Source: Streptomyces sp. HM190
GTDB taxonomy: Bacteria > Actinomycetota > Actinomycetes > Streptomycetales > Streptomycetaceae
Reading direction: 5' to 3'
DNA length: 64,000 nt
Assembly (NCBI RefSeq): GCF_009857135.1
Contig: NZ_CP047318.1
Location: forward strand, 3,224,001-3,288,000
Positions 1-6,973 of this stretch are shown here, in pieces. Within the stretch, counting starts at the first letter, position 1; each line of letters opens with the position of its first letter. The translations under genes were made by a program, and so were the position numbers. Below the pieces are notes generated by a model. It worked only from the letters and a program-made list of their open reading frames with translations, did not search any database and was not told where the DNA came from.

Positions 1-2
1 TC

Positions 3-497
3 GACGCCCAGGAGGCCCTCGACGACCCGCTGGTCATGGCGGGGCGGCGGCTGTCCGGGGAGGCGTTCGCCGGTGAGGTCACCGATGTCGTGATGGCGTA
101 CGGCGAGGGGAAGCGGCCGAGCCCCCGGCCGCTGGTCACCGTACGGACGCGGGACCGGCCGCATCTCGGGGAGCGGGTGAAGGTGTACCGCTCGCTGGGC
201 GGGAAGCCGCAGACCGCCGAGTTCGTGGCCGCCGAGGACCAGGGCGGGGACACCGACGGCGGCGAGGTGCTCCTCGTGCTGCGGATCATGGACAAGATGG
301 GGCGGGGCAAGGAGCCGGAGGTCGGTTCGGTCCCCGAGAAGGGCGACCGGGTCTGCTTCACGCTGTTCGAGCACGATCAGCGGGGCGGGGCGAAGCTGCC
401 CGACCCCGAGGACACCCCGTGGACGCACGGCGGGCCGCCGGGCGAGCCCGACGCCGTACCGCTGCCGGACCCGGTGACCGAGGAGGACGTCCTGTGA
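3..497 (+). CDS. Hypothetical protein, 5'-truncated by the window edge
   Basis: The reading frame is open from the first complete codon, so the true start lies upstream; an internal ATG at 36 is only a possible start. The visible 164 residues are rich in charged and Pro/Gly residues and hold no motif I recognise. The gene ends in a GTGA overlap with the helicase gene at 494, so the two are translationally coupled and probably act together. The partner helicase suggests a nucleic-acid role, but that is inference only. No signal peptide or membrane segment is visible in the part present. Confidence 0.7.
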   Translation, partial: DAQEALDDPLVMAGRRLSGEAFAGEVTDVVMAYGEGKRPSPRPLVTVRTRDRPHLGERVKVYRSLGGKPQTAEFVAAEDQGGDTDGGEVLLVLRIMDKMGRGKEPEVGSVPEKGDRVCFTLFEHDQRGGAKLPDPEDTPWTHGGPPGEPDAVPLPDPVTEEDVL

Positions 498-1837
498 CCA
501 GCGCCGAGGCTGTGCTCGATCCCGGGGCGGCGGCCGGCCGGGCCACCGAGGCGATCCTGCGCGACACCCTGCACGGCACGCACCGCGGGGTGGTGGTCGA
601 CTCGCCGCCCGGCGCCGGCAAGTCCACGCTCGTCGTGCGCGCCGCGCGGGAGCTGGCCGCCGCCGGACGCCCGCTGATGGTCATCGCGCAGACCAACGCG
701 CAGGTCGACGACCTGGTGATCCGGCTCTCGGAGAAGGACCCCGAGCTGCCGGTGGGCCGGCTGCACAGCAGTGACTCCGACCCGTACGACAAGGCGCTCG
801 ACGCCCTGCCGAACGTGAGGAAGTCGACGAAGGCGGCCGAGCTGGCGGGCCTCGACGTCGTGATCTCCACGGCCGCGAAGTGGGCCCACGTCAAGGGTGT
901 CGAGCCGTGGCGGCACGCGATCGTCGACGAGGCGTACCAGATGCGGTCGGACGCGCTGCTGGCCGTGGCGGGGCTGTTCGAGCGGGCGCTGTTCGTGGGC
1001 GACCCCGGGCAGCTGGACCCGTTCTCGATCGTGGGCGGCGAGCAGTGGGCGGGACTGTCGTACGACCCGTCGGCCTCGGCGGTGACGACGCTGCTGGCGC
1101 ACAACCCCGAGCTGCCGCAGCACCGGCTGCCGGTGTCGTGGCGGCTCCCGGCGTCGGCCGCGCCGCTCGTCTCCGACGCGTTCTACCCGTTCACGCCGTT
1201 CCGCAGCGGGACGGGGCACGGGGACCGGCGGCTCGCCTTCGCGGTGCCGTCCGACGGCTCCGGCCCGGACCGGGTCATCGACGAGGCCGCCGAGTCGGGA
1301 TGGGGGCTGCTGGAGCTGCCGGCCCGCCACACGCCCCGGACCGACCCCGAGGCGGTACGGGCGGTCGCGCTGGTCGTTCGGCGGCTGCTGGACCGGGGCG
1401 GGGCGGCGACGTCGGAGCGGGCGGAGGAGCCGGCGCCGCTGACGGCCGACCGGATCGCCGTCGGCACGGCCCACCGGGACCAGGCCGCCGCGGTGCGCTC
1501 CGCGCTGGCCGAGCTGGGGGTGTCCGACGTGGTGGTCGACACCGCCAACCGGCTCCAGGGCCGGGAGTACGACGTGACCGTCGTCCTGCACCCGCTCTCC
1601 GGCCGCCCCGACGCGACGGCCTTCCACCTGGAGACCGGACGCCTGTGCGTGCTCGCCTCGCGCCACCGGCACGCCTGCATCGTCGTCTGCCGCGCGGGGG
1701 TGACCGACCTCCTGGACGACCATCCGTCCACCGAGCCGGTGCAGCTGGGCGTGACCGTCAAGTTCCCGGACGGCTGGGAGGCGAACCACGCGGTCCTGGC
1801 CGAGCTGGGAGAACACCGAGTCGTCTGGCAACCGTAA
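494..1837 (+). CDS. SF1 (RecD/UPF1-like) ATP-dependent helicase, 447 aa
   Basis: The GTG start at 494 overlaps the upstream stop and has a GAGGAGGA ribosome site at 479-486. Motifs in order: Walker A PPGAGKST near residue 40; motif II VDEAYQM near 146; motif III GDPGQLDP near 170; an Arg-containing SWRL segment; motif V NRLQGREYDVTVV; and a motif VI-like LASRHRHACIVV. This is the complete core of a superfamily 1 DNA/RNA helicase, expected to act in the cytoplasm on nucleic acid using ATP. It is short for the family and has no extra nuclease domain. The last ~20 codons are duplicated 196 bp downstream; the copy would end -VVWRP where this gene ends -VVWQP. The substrate is unknown. Confidence 0.85.
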   Translation: MTSAEAVLDPGAAAGRATEAILRDTLHGTHRGVVVDSPPGAGKSTLVVRAARELAAAGRPLMVIAQTNAQVDDLVIRLSEKDPELPVGRLHSSDSDPYDKALDALPNVRKSTKAAELAGLDVVISTAAKWAHVKGVEPWRHAIVDEAYQMRSDALLAVAGLFERALFVGDPGQLDPFSIVGGEQWAGLSYDPSASAVTTLLAHNPELPQHRLPVSWRLPASAAPLVSDAFYPFTPFRSGTGHGDRRLAFAVPSDGSGPDRVIDEAAESGWGLLELPARHTPRTDPEAVRAVALVVRRLLDRGGAATSERAEEPAPLTADRIAVGTAHRDQAAAVRSALAELGVSDVVVDTANRLQGREYDVTVVLHPLSGRPDATAFHLETGRLCVLASRHRHACIVVCRAGVTDLLDDHPSTEPVQLGVTVKFPDGWEANHAVLAELGEHRVVWQP

Positions 1838-2025
1838 GCCGCACGACGGAACGGGACCGACGACGACACCGACCACCCGCCCGGCCGAGCACCACCCCAC
1901 CACCACCCGAACCGCCGGACAGAGTCCGGCACGCCGCCGACAGGCGGCCGAACGCAACAGCCCGGACGGCTGGGAGGCGAACCACGCGGTCCTGGCCGAG
2001 CTGGGAGAACACCGAGTGGTCTGGC
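1765..2025 (+). repeat. 65-bp direct repeat of the helicase 3' end, copies 196 bp apart
   Basis: Bases 1765-1829 (the helicase C-terminal codons) recur at 1961-2025 with a single C-to-G difference (1822 versus 2018). The spacing is not a multiple of three. The second copy continues into CGCCCCTGA, an alternative end for the same coding sequence. The 131 bp between copies hold no gene I can support. Either a small segment inserted and regenerated the gene end, or slippage duplicated it. Confidence 0.9.
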
Positions 2026-2153
2026 GCCCCTGACCACTCCCGGGCCGGGCAGGCGGGGCCCACCTCCCCGGGGGTTCCGGCGGGCGGTCGGCACCGCGCC
2101 GGTGGGGGTGCGGTGAGCGGCGGGTGGTGCCGACCGGAGCAACCGGGGTGTGG

Positions 2154-3203
2154 TCAGGACGGTCCGTCCCCGTGGTGGGGGCCGGTGGTGTCGGCCACGG
2201 CGGGAGCGGCCCCCGCGGGGTGGTCGTTCCCGGTCGTGGTCGCGTCGTCGGGGCCGCCGTCGGGGTCGTCGCCGCTGCCCCGGGTGGCGATCAGCGACCA
2301 GCCGATGGAGACCGTGATGGTGACGACGATGACGCCCAGGGTGAGCGGGATGGGCAGCTTGCCGACGGGGGTCTCGGACAGGATGAGCTTGACTCCGGCG
2401 AAGGCGAGCAGGACCGCGAGGCCGTAGTGGAGGTAGGCGAAGCGGCGCAGCAGTCCGGCGAGGCAGAAGTACAGGCTGCGCAGGCCGAGGACGGCGAAGG
2501 CGTTGGCGGTCCACACCAGGAAGGTGTTGGTGGTGATCGCCAGGATCGCGGCGACGGAGTCGACGGCGAAGATCAGGTCGGTGGCCTCGATGGCGACCAG
2601 CGCCACGAACAGCAGGGTGGCCACCCGGCGTCCGTCGACCTTCGTGAAGAACAGGCCGCCGTGGTAGCGGGCGTCGGTGGGCACGATCTTCTTGACGAGG
2701 CGGACCACGATGTTGCGGTCGGGGTGGACCTGCTCGTCCTTGGAGACGGCCATCTTGTAGCCGGTCCAGATCAGGAACGCGCCGAAGAGGTAGGCGGTCC
2801 AGAAGAACAGCTGCAGCAGTTCGGCGCCGACGAAGATGAACACCAACCGGAACACCAGGGCGCTGATGACGCCCCAGAACAGGACTTTGTGCTGGTAGAC
2901 GTCGGGGACGGCGAAGAAGGAGAACACCAGCGCGAACACGAAGACGTTGTCGATGGACAGCGCCTTCTCGATCAGGTAGCCGGCGTAGTAGGTGGAGGCG
3001 ACGTCCCCGCCCTGCCAGGCGAGCAGGACCAGGCCGAAGGCGAGACCGATCGCGATCCAGATCCCGGACCAGACAGCGGCTTCCTTGAAGCCGATCACGT
3101 GGTTGTCCCGGTGGGCGATCAGGTCGACGGCGAGCATGACGGCGATGACGAGTGTGACCGCGGCCCACACCCATAGCGGGACGGTGAACGACAGATCATT
3201 CAT
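2154..3203 (-). CDS. TerC-family integral membrane protein, 349 aa
   Basis: TerC proteins are polytopic membrane proteins linked to metal (Mn2+) efflux and to tellurium or stress resistance. The sequence has the family's paired acidic helices: EKALSIDNVFVF near residue 75 and IEATDLIFAVDSVAAI near 205, with about eight hydrophobic segments. The C-terminal ~40 residues are a polar, disordered tail. ATG at 3203 is preferred because AGAGGAAG lies about 10 nt upstream; an in-frame start 57 nt further out has no such site. The gene is transcribed away from the winged-helix gene at 3365. A -35-like TTGATG (3281-3276) and -10-like GACGCT (3258-3253) lie 17 bp apart, with an operator-like inverted repeat directly behind the -35. 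Confidence 0.9.
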   Translation of the reverse strand: MNDLSFTVPLWVWAAVTLVIAVMLAVDLIAHRDNHVIGFKEAAVWSGIWIAIGLAFGLVLLAWQGGDVASTYYAGYLIEKALSIDNVFVFALVFSFFAVPDVYQHKVLFWGVISALVFRLVFIFVGAELLQLFFWTAYLFGAFLIWTGYKMAVSKDEQVHPDRNIVVRLVKKIVPTDARYHGGLFFTKVDGRRVATLLFVALVAIEATDLIFAVDSVAAILAITTNTFLVWTANAFAVLGLRSLYFCLAGLLRRFAYLHYGLAVLLAFAGVKLILSETPVGKLPIPLTLGVIVVTITVSIGWSLIATRGSGDDPDGGPDDATTTGNDHPAGAAPAVADTTGPHHGDGPS

Positions 3204-3282
3204 GGCGGATCGGCTTCCTCTGGCTCGGGGAAGGAGAGGCGGGCGCACGTCCAGCGTCACACGACGAGCGATTCACATCAAG

Positions 3283-3323
3283 TTTTACGCGAAACTTTTT
3301 TCGCCAATTCGTTTTCGCGAAAG
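3283..3323. promoter_or_regulatory. Operator region between terC and the winged-helix gene
   Basis: Arm TTTACGCGAAA (ending 3294), spacer CTTT (3295-3298) and arm TTTCGCCAATT (3299-3309) form an imperfect inverted repeat with the same arms and the same 4-bp spacer as the perfect palindrome at 5272-5297. A second palindromic core, TTTCGCGAAA, follows at 3313-3322. The first site sits directly upstream of the terC -35 hexamer. The second lies about 30 bp upstream of the TATGAT -10 (3352-3357) of the divergent regulator gene. Confidence 0.7.
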
Positions 3324-3364
3324 GAGGCTGCGCTTCGAGCCGTCGGCTTCGTATGATGAGGGCC

Positions 3365-3703
3365 ATGAGTCGGCCTTCTGCCCCGCGCGGCGACCAGTGG
3401 ACATTCCTGACCAATCACGCACGCGTCCTGATCGCTCTCGCCCAGGACCCGGAAGCCCGCGGACGCGACGTCGCCGACCGGATCGGCATCACCGAGCGCG
3501 CGGTACAGCTGATCGTCGCCGACCTCGAAGCGTCCGGGTACCTCACCCGCACCCGCGTCGGCCGCCGCAACCACTACACCATCGACCTCACCGTGGCCCT
3601 GCGCCACCCCGCGGAGGCCGACCACCCCGTCGGGGACCTGCTCGCCACCTTCCTGCACCGTGAGGACACCCCCGCCGACGGCGCCGGAACCTCGGCCTCG
3701 TAA
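3365..3703 (+). CDS. Winged helix-turn-helix (MarR/ArsR-like) regulator, 112 aa
   Basis: A small DNA-binding protein. Residues ~12-75 form a winged HTH: the recognition helix segment is RDVADRIGITERAVQLIVADLEASGYL, followed by a TRTRVGRRNHYTI wing. The short C-terminal tail has no visible ligand domain. ATG at 3365 is chosen because a consensus-like -10 (TATGAT, 3352-3357) ends 7 nt before it, so the mRNA is probably leaderless; the two ATGs at 3353 and 3356 overlap that -10. It stands between divergent terC and the downstream heliorhodopsin. Matching inverted repeats upstream of terC and of the Usp-like gene make it the natural candidate regulator of the cluster; that link is inferred. Confidence 0.85.
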   Translation: MSRPSAPRGDQWTFLTNHARVLIALAQDPEARGRDVADRIGITERAVQLIVADLEASGYLTRTRVGRRNHYTIDLTVALRHPAEADHPVGDLLATFLHREDTPADGAGTSAS

Positions 3704-3853
3704 CGCCCGCCGGACGGCCCGCGGCGGCGTGTGAGCTCTTTCCGAGCGCCACTCGGGGGACTTCCGGCGGGGCGCCGACGCGACCGCCGCACTTCCCACC
3801 CCCTCCGGTACGACCATGCGGATACACCGCGAAACCGAGGCCGGGGAGGAACC

Positions 3854-4636
3854 GTGAGAAGAGACGACGGCACGCCGGTGGCCACCGGCGTCACCGCGGA
3901 GCGCCTCGCCGGACTCCGGTCCTGGAACCTGGGGCTCACCCTGCTGCACCTGGCCCAGGCGGTGGCGATCGTCCTCCTGGCCGGCAGCTTCTCGATCACC
4001 GTCACCTCGTCCGTCCCCGAGGGGCCACCCGGCACGAAGGCGCCCGCCCCCGAGGCCCTGTTCGACGTGCCGATCGGCTGGGCGGTCGCCGTCTTCCTCA
4101 CCCTCGCGGCCCTGGACCACCTGCTGACGGCCACGGTCTGCCGCGGCGTCTACGAGCGCGACCTCAGGCGCGGCATCAACCGTTTCCGCTGGCTGGAGTA
4201 CGCGCTGAGCGCGACCCTGATGGTGCTCCTGATCGGCTTCTACTCGGGCATCACCGGTGTCAACGCCGTGATCGCCGTCGTCGGCGCCAACGTCGGGATG
4301 ATTCTCTTCGGCTGGGTCGAGGAGGTGATGAACCCGCCGGGGCGGGCGACGACCACGATGCTCCCGTTCTGGTTCGGGACGCTGGTCGGGGTGACCCCGT
4401 GGTTCTCGATCGCGTACAACGTCATCGCCGCCGACACCGTTCCGGGTTTCGTGTACGGGATCGTCCTCGTCCAGGCCTGCCTCTTCTTCAGCTTCGGCCT
4501 CAACCAGTGGCTCCAGTACCGCGCAGTGGGCCGGTGGTCCGACTACGCGTACGGCGAGAAGGCCTACCTGGTCCTCAGCCTGGTGGCGAAGTCGCTCCTG
4601 GCCTGGCAGATCTTCGGCGGCTCCCTGGCCGGATGA
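3854..4636 (+). CDS. Heliorhodopsin (HeR), retinal-binding membrane protein, 260 aa
   Basis: The protein has seven hydrophobic segments. Segment 7 reads YLVLSLVAKSLLAWQIF, placing a lysine (residue 246) where heliorhodopsins form the retinal Schiff base. Segment 3 contains RWLEYALSATLMV with Glu115 in the position of the family's single carboxylate counterion. His32 in segment 1 (LTLLHLAQ) and His89 in segment 2 match the histidines typical of the family. The length fits heliorhodopsins (~255 aa), and the Asp triad of proton-pumping type 1 rhodopsins is absent. GTG at 3854 has GGGGAGGA immediately upstream. It lies 150 bp after the winged-helix gene on the same strand and may share its transcript. 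HeRs are inverted in the membrane and lack strong pumping; their output is unsettled. No retinal or carotenoid gene is present in this window. Confidence 0.9.
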   Translation: MRRDDGTPVATGVTAERLAGLRSWNLGLTLLHLAQAVAIVLLAGSFSITVTSSVPEGPPGTKAPAPEALFDVPIGWAVAVFLTLAALDHLLTATVCRGVYERDLRRGINRFRWLEYALSATLMVLLIGFYSGITGVNAVIAVVGANVGMILFGWVEEVMNPPGRATTTMLPFWFGTLVGVTPWFSIAYNVIAADTVPGFVYGIVLVQACLFFSFGLNQWLQYRAVGRWSDYAYGEKAYLVLSLVAKSLLAWQIFGGSLAG

Positions 4637-4674
4637 GCCGCCGCCCGGTGGATCGCGCCCCCGCCCGGGGCGGG

Positions 4675-5205
4675 TCAGGTGGCGACGGAGGCCGGGACCA
4701 GGGGCACCCAGCGCGCCGTCGGGGCGGCGTGGACGAGCGGGCCGCCGCGGATGGCTGCCGCCTCCATCACCGCACCCGCGTCGAGCTCCGCCGGCCCGCT
4801 GCGTGAGACCACCAACGACGAGCAGCCGTGACCGACCGCCACGTCCAGCAGGCCCTTGGCCGCACCCAGCCGTCCGCCGCGCCCGGCGGGGCGGACGAAG
4901 ACGGCCGGCCGGTGGGCGATCCCGGCACGGACCACGCGCGGCATCACCCGCCCCAGCACGGCCCGGACCGCCGCCCCGTCCGGACGGGGCGGCGCGGCAT
5001 GCGGCTGCGGCGGCGGCAGTACGGCGATCAGCAGCAGCGGCGCTCCGCGGGCGGCGGCGAGCCGGATGGCGAGATCCACGACAGGGCAGTCGTCGAGGCG
5101 GTCGGCCACCACGGCGGCCACCACGGTTCGCGGACGCGAACGGCGCTGCACGGAACCGGCATCCGTCGTGGGCGGGGAGGTCAGGTGGAGGCAGCTCATG
5201 ACCAT
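4675..5205 (-). CDS. Universal stress protein (Usp)-like protein, ~176 aa
   Basis: Residues ~22-175 look like one degenerate Usp domain: TVVAAVVADRLDDCPVVDLA begins the first strand and helix, then ALLLIAVLPP-type strand 2, then a C-terminal SSLVVSRSGPAELDAG segment replacing the classical G-x9-G(S/T) nucleotide loop. ATP binding is therefore doubtful. Start choice is uncertain: the frame is open from ATG 5253, but the likely promoter (TTGACG 5269-5264, GATGCT 5245-5240) lies inside that extension. ATG 5205 or 5199, preceded by GGAAAG, is more plausible. It is convergent with the heliorhodopsin gene. A perfect palindrome directly behind its -35 ties it to the terC/regulator/HeR group. Confidence 0.7.
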   Translation of the reverse strand: MVMSCLHLTSPPTTDAGSVQRRSRPRTVVAAVVADRLDDCPVVDLAIRLAAARGAPLLLIAVLPPPQPHAAPPRPDGAAVRAVLGRVMPRVVRAGIAHRPAVFVRPAGRGGRLGAAKGLLDVAVGHGCSSLVVSRSGPAELDAGAVMEAAAIRGGPLVHAAPTARWVPLVPASVAT

Positions 5206-5271
5206 GGACTTTCCAGGAGGGCGCAGAAGGGACATATCCAGCATCTCCGCCATCCCTGAAGTACGTCAACA

Positions 5272-5297
5272 GTTACGCGAAAGATTTTTCGCGTAAC
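5272..5297. promoter_or_regulatory. Perfect 11-4-11 palindrome, probable operator of the Usp-like gene
   Basis: Arms GTTACGCGAAA (5272-5282) and TTTCGCGTAAC (5287-5297) are perfectly complementary around GATT. The palindrome centre is 15.5 bp behind the first base of the -35 TTGACG (5269). That is the same distance as the related site behind the terC -35 (centre 3296.5, -35 first base 3281). Matching sequence, spacer and promoter geometry at two promoters indicate one shared DNA-binding protein. Confidence 0.8.
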
Positions 5298-5330
5298 GCG
5301 GATCGGGCATGCGCAGCACGGCCGGGCGGT

Positions 5331-5386
5331 AGGCGGCAGGCGGCAGGCGGCAGGCGGCAGGCGGCAGGCGGCAGGCGGCAGGCGGT
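5331..5386. repeat. 7-bp tandem repeat (AGGCGGC, 8 copies)
   Basis: Seven perfect AGGCGGC units are followed by one AGGCGGT. The array lies in the intergenic space between the Usp-like promoter and the gene at 5566. Copy number is likely to vary between strains by slippage. Confidence 0.95.
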
Positions 5387-5565
5387 CGCAGGAGATCGGC
5401 GGCATGGCGGCCGCAGAGGGCGGGCATCGTTCGACTCGGGGCGCGCAGCCCGTTCCGGTTCGGCCCGATGCCCACTTGCGCGGCCAAGCGACAATGGACG
5501 GTGGCCCACCGCGGGACTTCCCCGGAGTGCGGGCCCCACGCACCGTCGTACGAGGAGGAGAAGAC

Positions 5566-5928
5566 ATGGCGGAGCCCACGCCGCGTCGGCACGAACCGCG
5601 GCTACGCCCCGCGCCCCTGCTCTTCGAGCCGGCGGAGGCCGCCGGCGACCCCGAGCACTTCTTCGACCTCGAGTCGATCGACGACCCGCGGGCGCTGCTG
5701 GCGCGCTCGACGGAGCTGGCACAGGCGTTCCGGGCGGCGGCGGACCGCGCCGTGGAGTTCCAGGCGATCGCGGCGGCCCAACTGGCCGATCCCCGGCGGT
5801 TCGACCGGCTGACCGCGGCGGACATCGCGGAACGGGCCGAGTGGACGGAGGACTACGCGAAGAAGATGGTCGACTTCGGACGGGATCTGCTGCGGGGGCG
5901 CGACGTGAGCGGCCCGGACACCCTCTGA
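5566..5928 (+). CDS. Small acidic/helical hypothetical protein, 120 aa
   Basis: ATG at 5566 follows a strong GAGGAGGAG site at 5552-5560. The first ~25 residues are Pro/Arg-rich. Residues 30-115 are predicted mostly helical by eye: HFFDLESIDDPRALLARSTE, then a long Ala/Glu/Arg helix, and a C-terminal segment ending EDYAKKMVDFGRDLLRG. No membrane segment, cysteine pair or catalytic motif is visible and I do not recognise the family. It is followed by 145 bp to the next gene on the same strand. Confidence 0.75.
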   Translation: MAEPTPRRHEPRLRPAPLLFEPAEAAGDPEHFFDLESIDDPRALLARSTELAQAFRAAADRAVEFQAIAAAQLADPRRFDRLTAADIAERAEWTEDYAKKMVDFGRDLLRGRDVSGPDTL

Positions 5929-6073
5929 ACCACCCCGCCCCGCTGTCCGGCCGTCGGACACGACACACGTTCCGGCATGTTCCGGGCAGGCAAGATACCC
6001 CACTCGCCCCGCCCACGTACCGGTTTCCCGCGACCCTGGGGAATCGGGTGGTGACGGCCGGTAGACAGGGAGC

Positions 6074-6841
6074 ATGAGCGCTGGGGCCGATGGGGGCAGG
6101 TATCCACAGGACCGGGTCGACGTCACGGGGGTGACGGCGGAGGGAGCCGCGTGGCTGGCCTCGGCAGGAACGTATCCGCGGCGCACCTCCGCGACCCGGC
6201 GGGACGGGCGGCCGGTCGCGCCGCTGGTACTGCCGTGCGGGACGGTGTTCGACGTGGTCAGCGCCCCGGCATTGTTCGGGCGGCGGATGCTCGACCGGCT
6301 GTGGAGCGAGGGACCGGGGTCCGGCCCCGTGGCCGTGCACCGCGGGCGGATGCTGCTGTTCGCCTCCCCCGGCACCGCCCACCGTCTGCCCACCCTGCTG
6401 GAGTGGGAGGAGTGGGGCTCGCCCGGCCGCACGGGCGCCGTCCCGCCCCTCCTCTGCCACGGCACCGGCGACACGGTCACCGTCCCGGCCCTCCACACCC
6501 CGGCCCTCCACACCCCGGCCCCCCGGACCCCGGCCTCCCACACCGGCCGAGGCCCCGGCGCCGACGAGCCCACCGCCGGCCCCACCCCCAGCCCCGGCCC
6601 CGGCCCCGGCCCCGACAGCCACAGCCACAGCCACAGCGGCGGCATCCTTCCCGTCGCCCGGCCCGGATCCCGCTGGGTCGTCGCTCCGGACACGCGCCGG
6701 CCATGGCTTCCGGGGCCCGAGGTCCTGCTCTGGGCGGCCGTGCGGGCGGCCCGCACGAGCGCCTCCGCGACCGTGCGGATATCGATTTTTCCTCCCGCCG
6801 ATCAGGGTGCTAAGGTCTACGACGTCAGCAGGCGCCGCTAG
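6074..6841 (+). CDS. Prim-pol N-terminal-like hypothetical protein, 255 aa
   Basis: Residues ~20-125 (GAAWLASAGTYPRRTS, then LVLPCGTVFDVVSAPALFGRRMLDRLW, then GRMLLFASPGTAHRLPTLLEW) resemble the N-terminal part of the bifunctional primase/polymerase-like proteins common in Streptomyces. No full set of catalytic acidic residues can be identified, so enzymatic activity is doubtful. Residues ~130-185 are a low-complexity Pro/Thr/His/Ser linker with HTPA and SHSHSH repeats. The C-terminus (RRPWLPGPEVLLWAAVRAARTS) is conserved-looking. The stop codon TAG at 6839-6841 lies inside the tRNA-Lys gene, so the reading frame overlaps the tRNA by 10 nt. Confidence 0.7.
   Translation: MSAGADGGRYPQDRVDVTGVTAEGAAWLASAGTYPRRTSATRRDGRPVAPLVLPCGTVFDVVSAPALFGRRMLDRLWSEGPGSGPVAVHRGRMLLFASPGTAHRLPTLLEWEEWGSPGRTGAVPPLLCHGTGDTVTVPALHTPALHTPAPRTPASHTGRGPGADEPTAGPTPSPGPGPGPDSHSHSHSGGILPVARPGSRWVVAPDTRRPWLPGPEVLLWAAVRAARTSASATVRISIFPPADQGAKVYDVSRRR
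6811..6816 (+). promoter_or_regulatory. -10-like element upstream of tRNA-Lys copy 1
   Basis: TAAGGT lies 16 bp before the tRNA gene, inside the 3' end of the preceding reading frame. Comparable hexamers stand before the other two copies: TAGTAT (17182-17187) and TAAACT (23275-23280). No convincing -35 is shared. Confidence 0.4.
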
Positions 6842-6905
6842 CTCAGTTGGTTAGAGCAGCTGACTCTTAATCAGCGGGTCCGGGGTTCGAGTCCCTGGCG
6901 GCGCA
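6832..6905 (+). tRNA. tRNA-Lys (anticodon CTT), copy 1
   Basis: 74 nt. The acceptor stem GCGCCGC pairs with GCGGCGC and is followed by discriminator A. The anticodon stem GCTGA/TCAGC encloses loop CTCTTAA with anticodon CTT, and the T-arm GGTTCGAGTCC is canonical. The 3' CCA is not encoded. It is identical to the copies at 17229 and 23291. Confidence 0.98.
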
Positions 6906-6910
6906 CGACA

Positions 6911-6946
6911 CGGAGAAGCCCCTCGCGAAAGCGAGGGGCTTCTCCG
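6911..6946 (+). terminator. Hairpin terminator after tRNA-Lys copy 1
   Basis: A perfect 16-bp stem (6911-6926 with 6931-6946) is closed by a GAAA tetraloop and lies 6 nt after the tRNA. There is no U-tract, as is usual in Streptomyces. Confidence 0.9.
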
Positions 6947-6973
6947 TTGCCGCCCGGCCCTCCCCCGTGCCAC

